From DLAJ01 sp964655525 (GTDB lineage: Bacteria > Bacillota > Clostridia > Lachnospirales > Lachnospiraceae), in NCBI GenBank assembly GCA_964655525.1, contig CAZZNE010000003.1:62001-126000 (forward strand): a stretch of DNA of 64,000 nucleotides, in the 5' to 3' direction. Position numbers and translations under genes: made by a program. The notes under the pieces are model-generated. The model saw only the letters and a list, made by a program, of their open reading frames with translations. It made no database searches and was not told where the DNA came from. Shown piece after piece: positions 1 through 8,732 of this stretch; positions within the stretch are counted from its first letter, which is position 1, and each line of letters opens with the position of its first letter.

Positions 1-1
1 G

Positions 2-349
2 GAGCTTGCCGGGATCATGCGTCCGAAATTCGAGGCGGTGCTTGCCGTGCTGGAGCAGGAGTTATCCGGTCTGGAGATTGGCGAATGGACAAAACCAAAC
101 GGCGGTTATTTTATCTCTTTTGAAGCGATGGAAGGCTGTGCAGCCGCAATCGTAGGAAAATGTAAGGAGGCGGGCGTGGTGCTGACCGATGCGGGTGCAA
201 CCTATCCGTACGGAAAAGACCCGCGCGACACCAATATCCGTATCGCACCTTCCTTCCCGACCACGGAGGAGATGAAGGAGACGGCAAAGCTTTTTGCATT
301 GTGTGTCAAGCTTGTGAGTGTGGACCGGTTGTTGTCAGCCGGCAGGTGA
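2..349 (+). CDS. PLP-dependent aminotransferase, C-terminal part (partial)
   Basis: The reading frame is open from the window edge, so the true start and the PLP-lysine region lie outside. The visible 115 or so residues resemble the C-terminal small domain of class I/II aminotransferases (2-aminoadipate/aromatic type): a substrate-binding stretch KPNGGYFISF, then DAGATYPYGKDPRD and NIRIAPSFPT, whose Arg normally binds the substrate carboxylate. The product should be cytosolic and transaminate an amino acid, but the substrate cannot be told from this piece. The Nudix gene starts 19 bases downstream with its own ribosome site, so the two may be co-transcribed. Confidence 0.8.
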   Translation, partial: ELAGIMRPKFEAVLAVLEQELSGLEIGEWTKPNGGYFISFEAMEGCAAAIVGKCKEAGVVLTDAGATYPYGKDPRDTNIRIAPSFPTTEEMKETAKLFALCVKLVSVDRLLSAGR

Positions 350-368
350 AAAGAGAAGGAGATTTATC

Positions 369-908
369 ATGCAGGAGAGTGAGTGGAAACGCTTAAAGCG
401 GGATTTGGTTTATAAAGGTTCCATCATCAACTATTACCGTGATACGGTGCAGGTGCCGAACGGTAATATTGTGGAGTGGGATTTTATCGGTCATAACGGA
501 GCAGCAGCGGTCGTACCGGTGACGGAGGACGGCAGAATTTTAATGGTACGGCAGTATCGGAATGCTCTTGACCGTGTGACGCTTGAGATTCCGGCAGGGG
601 GATTAAACGGCAAAGATGAGCCGACAAAGACGGCAGCGGCGCGCGAACTGGAGGAGGAGACGGGCTATCGCAGTGAGGAGCTTTCCTTTTTGATCAGCCT
701 AAATACAACGGTCGCATTCTGCAACGAAAAAATTGACGTCTATGTGGCGAGAAATTTGGTTCCGTCGAACCAGCATCTGGATGAGGACGAATTCATTGAT
801 GTCGTGCCGATGGATGTGGAGGAGCTGACGCAGATGATCTATGAGGGAAAGCTCATGGATTCGAAGACGGTGGCGGCGATTCTGGCGTATCGCAGCCGTT
901 ATTGTTAA
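369..908 (+). CDS. nudF: Nudix hydrolase, ADP-ribose pyrophosphatase type
   Basis: A 179-residue cytosolic Nudix hydrolase. The Nudix box is intact at about residues 79-101: G, then E seven residues on, then RELEEETGY. The upstream VRQYRNAL segment is typical of ADP-ribose pyrophosphatases that split ADP-ribose into AMP and ribose-5-phosphate. The frame is open further upstream, but the ATG at 369 is chosen because AGAAGGAG lies a few bases before it and the protein then begins where family members do. The order nudix-spoIIM-xerD matches the nudF-spoIIM-xerD order known from Bacillus, which supports the assignment. Exact substrate is inferred. Confidence 0.85.
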   Translation: MQESEWKRLKRDLVYKGSIINYYRDTVQVPNGNIVEWDFIGHNGAAAVVPVTEDGRILMVRQYRNALDRVTLEIPAGGLNGKDEPTKTAAARELEEETGYRSEELSFLISLNTTVAFCNEKIDVYVARNLVPSNQHLDEDEFIDVVPMDVEELTQMIYEGKLMDSKTVAAILAYRSRYC

Positions 909-968
909 ATAAAGAATGTCCGCACGATGAGGCTCATATAATATAAAAACGAGCTGTGGGGGATTCAT

Positions 969-1550
969 ATGAGAGAACATGAAAGGGGGCGCCTCGCATT
1001 GCTTAGCGGGAGCGCTCCCTTTTTGGTCGGTTTTTTTGCCGGGATTGCGCTTCTGGTGCTGGGTAGAGGCTGGTTTTTGGGCAGCGGAGATATGATGGGA
1101 ACAGAAAAAACACATTATATCGGCTATCTGGATATACATAAAAACCGCCTGTTATTGTATGTGCTTGGGCTGCGCATGCGAACCGTCGTACTCATGCTTT
1201 TGCTCTCAGTGACGCCGTTAGGGCGTTTTGTCCGGTATGGCTATACGGCATGGTATGGTCTGGCGTTCGGCATGACATTAACGGCGGCATATGCCGTGTA
1301 CGGAGTGAAAGGCTTGTGGCTTGTGTGTATCTGTCTGTTCCCACAGATTCTTTTTTACATTCCGGCGTTCGTTCTGCTGTGCAGGACTTCGGAACGGATC
1401 TATGAACAGGCCGGGGGCGGATATGGGGGAATCGGCACGAGGCAGATCCTGACAGGCATTGGCGTGATCGTCCTTCTGGGGGTGCTCGGCTGCCTTGCGG
1501 AGGGGTATGTCAACTCCCTAATTGTTATGAAAATGTTAAAAAAATTTTAA
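969..1550 (+). CDS. spoIIM: Stage II sporulation protein M-like membrane protein
   Basis: A 193-residue integral membrane protein with about five hydrophobic segments (near residues 18-37, 63-80, 94-113, 117-138 and 160-180). The C-terminal AEGYVNS segment resembles the conserved EAYVNP-like end of the SpoIIM/DUF95 family. SpoIIM works with SpoIID and SpoIIP in peptidoglycan remodelling during engulfment of the forespore. Its place between a nudF-like gene and xerD is the arrangement seen in Bacillus and many Clostridia, which is the strongest support because the sequence itself is divergent. GGGGGAT precedes the ATG. Confidence 0.7.
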   Translation: MREHERGRLALLSGSAPFLVGFFAGIALLVLGRGWFLGSGDMMGTEKTHYIGYLDIHKNRLLLYVLGLRMRTVVLMLLLSVTPLGRFVRYGYTAWYGLAFGMTLTAAYAVYGVKGLWLVCICLFPQILFYIPAFVLLCRTSERIYEQAGGGYGGIGTRQILTGIGVIVLLGVLGCLAEGYVNSLIVMKMLKKF

Positions 1551-1740
1551 GCGCAAATTGCTATATGTGGTAGACATAAATGGTATTGTTTCCGATATGT
1601 GGTAGTTTTGTCTAAATGTGATGAAAATGTCCCGAAATGGGGTAAAAATTGCGATTGCTTTTCTTAAAAATTCTGCTTATAATAATGCGTGAACACGCTT
1701 TTTTGATTAACATAAATATTTGAGGGTGGCACGCGGATAC
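1551..1740 (+). promoter_or_regulatory. xerD upstream region with promoter and 11-bp direct repeats
   Basis: A sigma-A type promoter reads TTGCTT (1655-1660), 17-bp spacer, TATAAT (1678-1683). Upstream of it the 11-mer ATATGTGGTAG occurs twice, at 1563-1573 and 1595-1605, 32 bp apart or about three helical turns. The pair could bind a regulator on one DNA face. No protein is identified. Confidence 0.55.
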
Positions 1741-2625
1741 ATGAAAGATGAAATCGGGCAGTTTATTGAATATCTGCATAACGTGAAAAAGACCTCCGAT
1801 AACACGGAGCTCTCATATCGGAGAGATCTGAACAAGGTGCAGATGTTTCTTGCCGACCGCGGCGTGACAAGTCTTGAACAGATTGATGAAAAGATGCTGG
1901 AGGCGTATGTGAAAGACTTAGAGGAGCAGAAGTTTGCGCCTGCGAGTATTTCGCGTAACATCGCTTCAATTAAGGCTTTTTTTCATTATCTCAACCAAGA
2001 AGGAAAGATCGTAAGCGATGTGTCTGCGGGGCTGAAAGCGCCCAAGATTGAAAAGAAGATGCCGGGTATTATGACGATGGACGAGGTGGTTCGTCTGTTG
2101 GAACAGCCGAATGGAAATGCGCCCAAGGAAGTGCGCGACAAAGCAATGCTGGAGCTTTTATACGCGACCGGAATCCGGGTGACGGAGCTCATTACCTTAA
2201 AACTGAGCGACTTAAATATGCCTATGAATTATATTGTATGCCGTGACCGCAATAAGGAGCGTATCATTCCGTTCGGAACGGCGGCGCGGGAGGCGTTGGC
2301 GAAATACTTATCCGGTGCAAGAGTTTCCATGTTAAAAGATCCGTCCTGTGACACGCTTTTTGTCAATTGTTCGGGAGAATCCATGAGCAGACAGGGTTTT
2401 TGGAAGCTGATCAAATCCTATACCAAAAAAGCGGGCATTACGGCGGACATTACGCCGCATACCCTGCGTCATTCCTTTGCCGCTCATTTGGTGGAAAACG
2501 GCGCCGACTTAAAAAGCGTACAGGAAATGCTTGGACATTCCGATATTTCCACGACGCAGATTTACGCCAATATGAGCCATAAGCATTTAAGAGAGGTTTA
2601 TGCAAAGGCACATCCAAGAGGATAA
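1741..2625 (+). CDS. xerD: Site-specific tyrosine recombinase XerD
   Basis: A 294-residue tyrosine recombinase of normal Xer length. The N-terminal SAM-like DNA-binding domain spans about 1-95 and the catalytic domain about 110-290. Catalytic residues are visible: Arg in ATGIRVTEL, the HTLRHSFA box (H-x-x-R), LGHSDISTT and the nucleophile Tyr in TTQIYANMSH. It resolves chromosome dimers at dif with its XerC partner. A TTG start at 1720 is possible, but GAGGGTGG sits ten bases before the ATG at 1741, so that start is preferred. The neighbourhood (spoIIM upstream) is that of the chromosomal xerD rather than a phage integrase. Confidence 0.93.
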   Translation: MKDEIGQFIEYLHNVKKTSDNTELSYRRDLNKVQMFLADRGVTSLEQIDEKMLEAYVKDLEEQKFAPASISRNIASIKAFFHYLNQEGKIVSDVSAGLKAPKIEKKMPGIMTMDEVVRLLEQPNGNAPKEVRDKAMLELLYATGIRVTELITLKLSDLNMPMNYIVCRDRNKERIIPFGTAAREALAKYLSGARVSMLKDPSCDTLFVNCSGESMSRQGFWKLIKSYTKKAGITADITPHTLRHSFAAHLVENGADLKSVQEMLGHSDISTTQIYANMSHKHLREVYAKAHPRG

Positions 2626-2659
2626 AAAAAGATTTGCGATGCACGCAAATCTTTTTTTT
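2626..2659 (+). terminator. Intrinsic terminator after xerD
   Basis: A 9-bp stem (AGATTTGCG / CGCAAATCT) with a 5-base loop is followed by eight T residues immediately after the xerD stop codon. Confidence 0.9.
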
Positions 2660-2708
2660 CGATAGAAAATATCTTGCCCCTTGAAGAATTTGCGTCCACA
2701 CATTCTTC

Positions 2709-2752
2709 GAAAGAACGCAAAGAATGTGAAACATTCTCTTGCGTTCTTTTTT
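2709..2752. terminator. Bidirectional terminator between xerD and DAHP synthase
   Basis: A long stem, AAAGAACGCAA paired with TTGCGTTCTTT and extended by AGAATGT/ACATTCT with one bulged base, abuts the stop codon of the convergent DAHP synthase gene. The T-run is stronger on the + strand. Confidence 0.75.
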
Positions 2753-3779
2753 ATAACAATTCCGCCACATCGTAGATCAGGCGCTCGGAGGCTTCCCAGC
2801 CGAGGCACGGGTCGGTGATGGATTTACCGTAGACACCCTCGCCGATCTTCTGACAGCCCGGCTCAATATAGCTTTCGACCATGACACCCTTGACGAGCGA
2901 GTGGATGTCGGCATTTAATCTGCGGCTGTGCAGAACCTCTTTGACGATGCGCACCTGCTGTTCATATTTTTTGCCGGAATTATTATGATTCGAGTCAATG
3001 ATGCAGGCGGGATTTTGCAAATCGCGTTCCTGATACATTTCCCATAACCGGTTTAAGTCCTCATAATGATAATTCGGCGTGCTGTTTCCGTTTTTGCTCA
3101 CGGAGCCGCGAAGGACGGTGTGCGCGAGCGGATTGCCCGAGGTGGATACCTCATAGCCGCGGTAAACAAAGGAGTGCGGCTGCTGCGCTGCGTAGACAGA
3201 GTTGAGCATGACGCTGAAATCGCCGCTTGTCGGATTTTTCATGCCGGAAGCAACGTCAAAGCCGCTTACGGTCAGGCGGTGCTGCTGATCCTCCACACTT
3301 CTGGCGCCGATGGCAACATAGGAAAGCACATCCTCCACATATCCCCAGTTTTCGGGGTAGAGCATTTCGTCCGCAGCGGTCAGACCCGATTCCTGAATGG
3401 CGCGCAGATGCATCCTGCGCACGGCGATCAGTCCCTGAAGAAAATCTTCTTTTTTGCGGGGATCAGGCTGGCTGGCGATTCCTTTGTAACCGTCTCCGGT
3501 TGTACGCGGTTTGTTCGTATAGATGCGCGGAACCAGCATCACCTTGTCTTTTACGCGGTCGGCCAGTCTTGCTAATCGGTTGACATAATCACAAACCGAA
3601 TCTTCATTGTCCGCGGAACAGGGTCCGATGATCATCAAAAAACGATCGGATTTTCCTGTGATGATATCTGCGATTTCCCGGTCGCGCTCCTGCTTCAAAG
3701 CGGCAAAATTCGCCGGAAGCGGATATTCCTCCCGAATCTGTGCGGGAGTGGGAAGCAAACGTTCAAATGTGAAACTCAT
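2751..3779 (-). CDS. aroF: 3-deoxy-7-phosphoheptulonate (DAHP) synthase, class I
   Basis: A 342-residue cytosolic enzyme that condenses phosphoenolpyruvate with erythrose-4-phosphate, the first step of the shikimate pathway. Family signatures are visible: IIGPCSADNEDSV near residue 50, YTNKPRTTGDGYKG near 90-105, GARSVEDQQHR, SGFDVASGMKNPTSGD, and IIDSNHNNSGK near 260. Length fits the AroF/G/H type with an N-terminal extension that commonly mediates feedback inhibition. Two ATGs lie 6 bases apart; GGAGG is 6 bases from the second, so 3779 is chosen. It stands alone, convergent with xerD and divergent from the diguanylate cyclase gene. Which aromatic amino acid inhibits it cannot be told. Confidence 0.93.
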   Translation of the reverse strand: MSFTFERLLPTPAQIREEYPLPANFAALKQERDREIADIITGKSDRFLMIIGPCSADNEDSVCDYVNRLARLADRVKDKVMLVPRIYTNKPRTTGDGYKGIASQPDPRKKEDFLQGLIAVRRMHLRAIQESGLTAADEMLYPENWGYVEDVLSYVAIGARSVEDQQHRLTVSGFDVASGMKNPTSGDFSVMLNSVYAAQQPHSFVYRGYEVSTSGNPLAHTVLRGSVSKNGNSTPNYHYEDLNRLWEMYQERDLQNPACIIDSNHNNSGKKYEQQVRIVKEVLHSRRLNADIHSLVKGVMVESYIEPGCQKIGEGVYGKSITDPCLGWEASERLIYDVAELL

Positions 3780-3864
3780 AATCATCCTCCATGCTGCTGA
3801 CTTTGATCGGGGTGGGTTGTCGGGCGGATTTGAGGTCCGTCCATGACACCCGAAAAACAGAACA

Positions 3865-3893
3865 ATTATAAATCAAAATGCGCAGATGCGCAA
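3865..3893 (-). promoter_or_regulatory. Promoter of DAHP synthase gene
   Basis: On the minus strand TTGCGC (3888-3893), a 17-bp spacer and TATAAT (3865-3870) lie about 90 bp upstream of the start. The -35 is weak and the -10 is consensus. Confidence 0.5.
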
Positions 3894-3983
3894 GCCCCGG
3901 CGAAAAAACACGAAATTCGACAAAATCAAGACGGAACAGTTGCTTTTTATGGCCGAAAGTACTATCATTTTTTATAGGTTAAG

Positions 3984-4012
3984 TTGCATAGATGTGTAGA
4001 ATATGGTACGAT
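3984..4012 (+). promoter_or_regulatory. Promoter of diguanylate cyclase gene
   Basis: TTGCAT, a 17-bp spacer and TACGAT lie 27 bp upstream of the ATG at 4039, giving a short leader with GGCGGTG as ribosome site. Confidence 0.55.
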
Positions 4013-4038
4013 AGTCACATAAAAAGGCGGTGTGAGTT

Positions 4039-5997
4039 ATGAGAGATACCATAGCGGTCTGTTTGGTGCGAGCGGATGATGAATTTCAAAGAGATTCCCT
4101 GAAAGCGATCTATCAGCAGGCAAGAGAGCGCGACCTGTTTGTACAGGTGTTCAACACCTTTGAAGAATTAGAATTCCGTAACCTGAATGATAAGGGTGAG
4201 GAGAGCATCTTTGAACGGATCGATTACGACAGACTCTGCGGGATGATCCTTTTTTGTGAAAAGATCAAGGACCATGAGTTGAATTTACGGCTGATCGGAA
4301 AAGGAAAGGAAAACGGAATCCCGGTCGTATCTATCGACAAGGAGATGGAAGACTGCTACAGTATCTTGTTTGATTATACGAATACATTCGAAAAGATCGT
4401 TCGACATTTGGTCGAGGTGCATCAATGCAGGACATTTTTTGTGATGGGTGGTCTGCGCAACAACGAATTTTCTGATGCGCGGATTCAGGTCGTGCGAGAT
4501 GTGGCGTCGGAGTACGGCATAGAATTAACGGATGAAGATATTGGCTATGGAGATTTTTGGGAGGATCCGTGCCGGGCGGTGATGAAAGAATTTTTAGCCA
4601 GTATGAGACCGCTGCCGGACGCGTTCATTTCCGTTAACGACACGATGGCGATCACCATCTGCGACTGTCTGCACAATGCGGGGTATCACATTCCGGGGGA
4701 TACGATCGTGACCGGATTTGACGGGATTGAAGAGGAGCGCTATTTTACGCCACGTTTAACGACGGCGCAGCAAGACCTGCAGGCTGGCGGAAAACAGGCG
4801 GTAGAGCTGATCTGCGGGGTGATGCAGAAGCAGGATGATGTGGAGCGCTGTACAGTCGTTCCGTTCGCGGTTCGTTTTTCAGAGTCGTGCGGCTGTCGTG
4901 CCATTCAGGAGGGCAGTGCATCCGTACAGATCCACAAGATGTATAATGCGCTGACTGTTTATCGTTATTTTTCCAAAAATATGTATGATATGATCGACGA
5001 GATGACGGGGACAAAGACTTTGGGCGGCGTGCTCAAAACCCTGCCGAAATATATTTCCTATCTCGATACTTACCGGCATATTTATCTCTGCGTGGAAGGT
5101 GCTTATCTGGAAGTGTACGCCGATATCAACGCACAGATTCTGGAGCAGAACCCGGGGCTGAACGATCGCAGGGAGATTGAAATGGTCATACTCGGCGAGT
5201 GGCATGCGGATAAAGGGTTTTCCGTTCCGCTGTACTGTTACAAGCGCAGGGAGCCATTTCCATCAGAAAAAATAAATGAGGATACGGAGAATCTGTTTTT
5301 TGTACCGCTGCATGTGCAGGAGACCGTATTTGGTTATCTGGCGGTCAATTTTGATCCGGAGGAGAACGATTATCTGCAGCTCCGCAATTTTGCAACGAAT
5401 CTCAGCCATATTTTGGATTCCGTGAGAAGCAGGCAGCAGATGGAGAATTTCAACTGCGAGCTCAAGCTGGCAAACGATAAGCTGGAAGAACTTTATATCC
5501 GCGATCCGCTTACGGGGATTTATAACCGCCGTGGTTTTTATCAGGATATTGACAAGCATCTCAGCGACCATGACTGCGGTTGGCTTATGGTGATTTCCAT
5601 TGATTTGAACGGCTTAAAGAACATCAATGATAATTACGGGCATGGCGAGGGCGATTTCGCGATCAAGACCGTGGGGCGCACGCTGTACAGGATCATATTG
5701 GAGCGCGGTATCTGCGCGCGTTTCGGCGGTGATGAATTTGCGGTGGCGATATTCTATGATGAATATGATCAATATGCTGACGCCGAGTTCCGTAAGCAGC
5801 TTACCGAGCAGCTGGAGCAGGTGAATAAAACGGCGGGTAAGGAGTATCGGATTACCTGCAGCGTAGGAACGCAGATGACGCAAACTGACAGGGGTGTCAA
5901 TATTGATGAAGTACTGAAGGAAGCCGATGATAAGATGTATCAGGATAAAAAGCATTTTTATGAGATGCTCGGACAGAGCGAGCATGAGATACGCTAG
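4039..5997 (+). CDS. Diguanylate cyclase with LacI-type periplasmic-binding-like sensor
   Basis: A 652-residue predicted cytosolic protein. Residues about 1-290 resemble the sugar-binding (PBP-like) domain of LacI/GalR regulators (for example AFISVNDTMAI and GFDGIEEERYFTP), but no DNA-binding helix-turn-helix precedes it and there is no signal peptide or membrane segment. A GAF-like middle region (about 320-460) and a short coiled coil follow. The C-terminal GGDEF domain (about 485-645) has RDPLTGIYNRRGF and an intact RFGGDEF active site near residue 563, so cyclic di-GMP synthesis is expected. The inhibitory RxxD site upstream of GGDEF is missing, as Gly stands where Asp should be. The architecture suggests direct control of c-di-GMP by an intracellular sugar-like ligand, which is an inference. 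Confidence 0.88.
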   Translation: MRDTIAVCLVRADDEFQRDSLKAIYQQARERDLFVQVFNTFEELEFRNLNDKGEESIFERIDYDRLCGMILFCEKIKDHELNLRLIGKGKENGIPVVSIDKEMEDCYSILFDYTNTFEKIVRHLVEVHQCRTFFVMGGLRNNEFSDARIQVVRDVASEYGIELTDEDIGYGDFWEDPCRAVMKEFLASMRPLPDAFISVNDTMAITICDCLHNAGYHIPGDTIVTGFDGIEEERYFTPRLTTAQQDLQAGGKQAVELICGVMQKQDDVERCTVVPFAVRFSESCGCRAIQEGSASVQIHKMYNALTVYRYFSKNMYDMIDEMTGTKTLGGVLKTLPKYISYLDTYRHIYLCVEGAYLEVYADINAQILEQNPGLNDRREIEMVILGEWHADKGFSVPLYCYKRREPFPSEKINEDTENLFFVPLHVQETVFGYLAVNFDPEENDYLQLRNFATNLSHILDSVRSRQQMENFNCELKLANDKLEELYIRDPLTGIYNRRGFYQDIDKHLSDHDCGWLMVISIDLNGLKNINDNYGHGEGDFAIKTVGRTLYRIILERGICARFGGDEFAVAIFYDEYDQYADAEFRKQLTEQLEQVNKTAGKEYRITCSVGTQMTQTDRGVNIDEVLKEADDKMYQDKKHFYEMLGQSEHEIR

Positions 5998-6128
5998 GGG
6001 TGCATAGCGGTCGGGGAAACCGCTATGATTTGGAACAGCAAAGCTTCGTGGAACGCGTTTTGTTGTTCGGACGGCGAAAATGCGCAGAGGGCATTGTTCG
6101 CTGTGGTATAAGCTTGTGTGGGGGTCGG

Positions 6129-6164
6129 AAAAGGGATGTTATCCAAACGGATACCATCCCTTTT
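6129..6164. terminator. Bidirectional terminator
   Basis: The stem AAAAGGGATG / CATCCCTTTT encloses a second paired stretch TATCC/GGATA with loop AAAC. It lies between the diguanylate cyclase and the convergent flippase gene and has A-rich and T-rich flanks suited to both directions. Confidence 0.8.
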
Positions 6165-6170
6165 CTGCGA

Positions 6171-7532
6171 TCAACGGGATGCAGCGCAGCTCTTTTTCAG
6201 ATAGTGCAGGATCGCAAACGAGTTAGAGAGCGCGCAGAAGAGCTGGCTTGCCAAAAGCCCCCACAGACAGGCTTCGATGCCGTAGACCGGGACAAGGAAA
6301 AAAACAAATCCAAGGCGGATGCCAAGCGACGCGGTGTTGATCACAAAAGAGCAGCCGGTGTGCCCGAGACCATGCAGGATGCTCGACATGGTTGTTGAGA
6401 GATAGAGAAAGGGGCAGATAAAGCTCAAGGTCAGAATGAAGCTTCCGGCCAGCGCATTGTGAAAAATGAAATTTCCGGCAAAACGCCCGATCGCGAGAAA
6501 CAGGATACAGCACAGCGAACCGAAGGCGGCGCTGCACGCAGCGGTCCGATGAAAGGCGCGGCGGATTTTGTCGTAATCGACACGCTCCTGTGCCTCCGAA
6601 ATGAGCGGCAGCAAAAGCACGGAAAACGAGTTGGTCAGCGTGGACGGAAACAGGATGAACGGCAGCGCCATACCGGTAAAGACTCCGTAGACGGAAAGCG
6701 CCTGCGTATCCGACATGCCAAACCGGACAAGCATCAGAGGAATGTAGACGGATTCTATGCCGGACAACAGATTGACGACGATGCGGCTTGCGGACAGCGG
6801 CAGCGCCATGCCCACGATGCGGGACAGGATTTTGTGCATGGCAGGACTTTTCCGCATTTCCGAAAGGGCATGAACCGATGGCACGGGGCGACCGAGCCGC
6901 CGGCTGAAGCGGAGCATGACGAGCGTACCCGTAAGCAGGGCGGAACAGATTTCACCCGCAAGCATTCCGAAGACCGAGCAGGAAAGATTGATCTGCATAT
7001 GATGGGACAGACTGTATTTGTAAAGAAAAAATACGGTGCCTACGCGGATGATCTGCTCAAGGATTTGTGATATGGCAGGAATCTTTGTGTTTTTAATGCC
7101 GTAATAGTAGCCGTTGATACAGGAGTGCAGGGATGCAAACGGGATGGAGACGGCGATGATACGGAGCAGCGGTTCCGTGCGGGGCTCGCATAAAAGGCGC
7201 GCTGCGATCAACGGCGCATTCAGGATCACGACGCCCGAAAAAAGCACGGAAAGCACCCCGGACAGGGTCAATCCGCAGAGAAGCACCCGGAAAGAATGCC
7301 GATAGTCGCGCGAGGTCGGTTCTCCGGCCACATATTTGGAAATTGCGCTCTGAATGCCTCCGCAGCAGATGGAGAACGATAGAGCGAGCACGGGGAAGAC
7401 AAGCTGATAGATCCCCATGCCCTCCGCGCCGAATGTGCGGGATAAAAAGATACGGTAAAAGAAACCGATGACACGCGACGCGAAGCCGGTCAGTGTCAGG
7501 ATCAGGGTTCCCTTAAAAAGTATTTTGTTCAT
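6171..7532 (-). CDS. SpoVB/MurJ-like polysaccharide or lipid flippase
   Basis: A 453-residue integral membrane protein with about 12-14 hydrophobic helices. The N-terminus (GTLILTLTGFASRVIGFFYRI and FGAEGMGIYQLVFP) is typical of the stage V sporulation protein B / Wzx branch of the MOP superfamily, which flips undecaprenyl-linked precursors across the membrane; SpoVB acts in spore cortex synthesis. The length fits, and IKNTKIPAISQILEQ is another typical family motif. It is transcribed away from mnmA. Whether it is the true SpoVB or a paralogue for another glycan cannot be decided from one sequence. Confidence 0.8.
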   Translation of the reverse strand: MNKILFKGTLILTLTGFASRVIGFFYRIFLSRTFGAEGMGIYQLVFPVLALSFSICCGGIQSAISKYVAGEPTSRDYRHSFRVLLCGLTLSGVLSVLFSGVVILNAPLIAARLLCEPRTEPLLRIIAVSIPFASLHSCINGYYYGIKNTKIPAISQILEQIIRVGTVFFLYKYSLSHHMQINLSCSVFGMLAGEICSALLTGTLVMLRFSRRLGRPVPSVHALSEMRKSPAMHKILSRIVGMALPLSASRIVVNLLSGIESVYIPLMLVRFGMSDTQALSVYGVFTGMALPFILFPSTLTNSFSVLLLPLISEAQERVDYDKIRRAFHRTAACSAAFGSLCCILFLAIGRFAGNFIFHNALAGSFILTLSFICPFLYLSTTMSSILHGLGHTGCSFVINTASLGIRLGFVFFLVPVYGIEACLWGLLASQLFCALSNSFAILHYLKKSCAASR

Positions 7533-7618
7533 AGAAGTGTCCTATGATATTATGAATAATATATGTGCAAAAAAAGAATGAAAGAACAACGGAAAAAGAA
7601 ACAGGAGCAGAGAAGATC

Positions 7619-8680
7619 ATGGGCAGAGAAAAAGCAGTCGTCGGGCTTTCGGGAGGCGTGGATTCCGCAGTTGCGGCATATTTGCTGCAAAAGCAGGGGT
7701 ATGAGGTGCTCGGTGTCACCATGTGCGTGCTGGGAGAGGAAAATAGGGGGGTGGAGGAGCGCATGGTCTCAGATGCGCGAGAGGTTGCAAAGGCGCTTGG
7801 CATACGACATGAGACCGTCGATTTTACGGAAATATTCCGAGAGCGTGTGGCGGATTATTTTGCGGAAGAATATTTGCGCGGACGCACACCGAATCCGTGT
7901 CTGATGTGTAACCGCTATGTCAAATGGGAAGCGGTGCTCAGTTACGCGAAAAGCGTGGGAGCGGAGTGGATGGCAACAGGACATTATGCGCGGATCGAGC
8001 GGAGGGATAATAGGAGATACGCTGTGCGTAATTCGGTGACGGCAGAAAAAGATCAGACCTATGTGCTTTCCCGACTGACGCAGGAGCAGCTTTCCCGTAC
8101 GCTCATGCCGGTCGGCGGCTATACGAAGGAGCAGGTGCGCGCACTCGCGAAGGAGGCGGGCGTTCCTGTCGCGGAAAAAAAGGACAGTCAGGAGATCTGC
8201 TTTATCCCCGACCACGACTATGCCGCGTTTATTGCGCGCAGGAGACCGGAAGCAGTACGGGGAGAAGGAGATTTCGTAACGCCGGACGGCAGGGTGCTAG
8301 GGCGGCATAAAGGATTGACCCATTATACGATCGGACAGCGAAAAGGCTTGGGGATCGCGCTCGGGCAGAGAATGTTTGTTGCGCGCATCATACCTGAGAA
8401 AAACGAGGTCGTGCTCGTGCCGGACGATGCGGTGTATTGTGACAGTCTGTTATGCGGAGATGTCAGCTTTATGGGAATCGAACCGATGCGGGCGGGGGAA
8501 GTAAGGCGGCTGACCGGAAAAATTCGTTATGCGCACAGGGGAGCGCCTGTGACAGTCACCATGCTTGAGAACGGCTGTTTAGAAGCGAAATTTGAACAGC
8601 CAGTCCGCGCTGTTACGCCCGGACAGGCTGCCGTGTTTTACGATGGGGAGTATCTTGCCTGCGGAGGCATCATAGATTGA
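7619..8680 (+). CDS. mnmA: tRNA-specific 2-thiouridylase MnmA
   Basis: A 353-residue cytosolic enzyme that thiolates U34 of tRNA Glu, Gln and Lys using ATP and a relayed sulfur. The PP-loop SGGVDS is at residues 11-16; the two catalytic cysteines are in NPCLMCNRYVKW (near 98) and DSQEICFIPD (near 195); TGHYARI and HYTIGQRKGLGI are conserved. The ATG at 7619 is preferred over an upstream one at 7565 because AGGAG precedes it and the product then matches the family start. The stop codon lies inside a dispersed hairpin element that follows. Confidence 0.96.
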   Translation: MGREKAVVGLSGGVDSAVAAYLLQKQGYEVLGVTMCVLGEENRGVEERMVSDAREVAKALGIRHETVDFTEIFRERVADYFAEEYLRGRTPNPCLMCNRYVKWEAVLSYAKSVGAEWMATGHYARIERRDNRRYAVRNSVTAEKDQTYVLSRLTQEQLSRTLMPVGGYTKEQVRALAKEAGVPVAEKKDSQEICFIPDHDYAAFIARRRPEAVRGEGDFVTPDGRVLGRHKGLTHYTIGQRKGLGIALGQRMFVARIIPEKNEVVLVPDDAVYCDSLLCGDVSFMGIEPMRAGEVRRLTGKIRYAHRGAPVTVTMLENGCLEAKFEQPVRAVTPGQAAVFYDGEYLACGGIID

Positions 8681-8731
8681 AAAATCAAAGATTTTTCAAT
8701 CGCGAGATTTGTGCTTACGCCCAAACTCGCA
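8672..8731 (+). repeat. Dispersed stop-to-SD hairpin element, copy A
   Basis: ATTGAAAAATC AAA GATTTTTCAAT forms an 11-bp hairpin whose left arm supplies the TGA stop of mnmA. A second small hairpin, GCGAG...CTCGC, encloses GTGCTTACGCCCAAA. The same modules recur near 20080, 42492 and 62834. Here the element sits between convergent genes and may also terminate transcription. Confidence 0.75.
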
Positions 8732-8732
8732 G

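Noticed and set aside
6459..7070. 203-codon plus-strand frame
   Set aside because: Antisense to the flippase gene, dominated by Arg, Gln, Asp and Gly as in shadow frames of membrane proteins.
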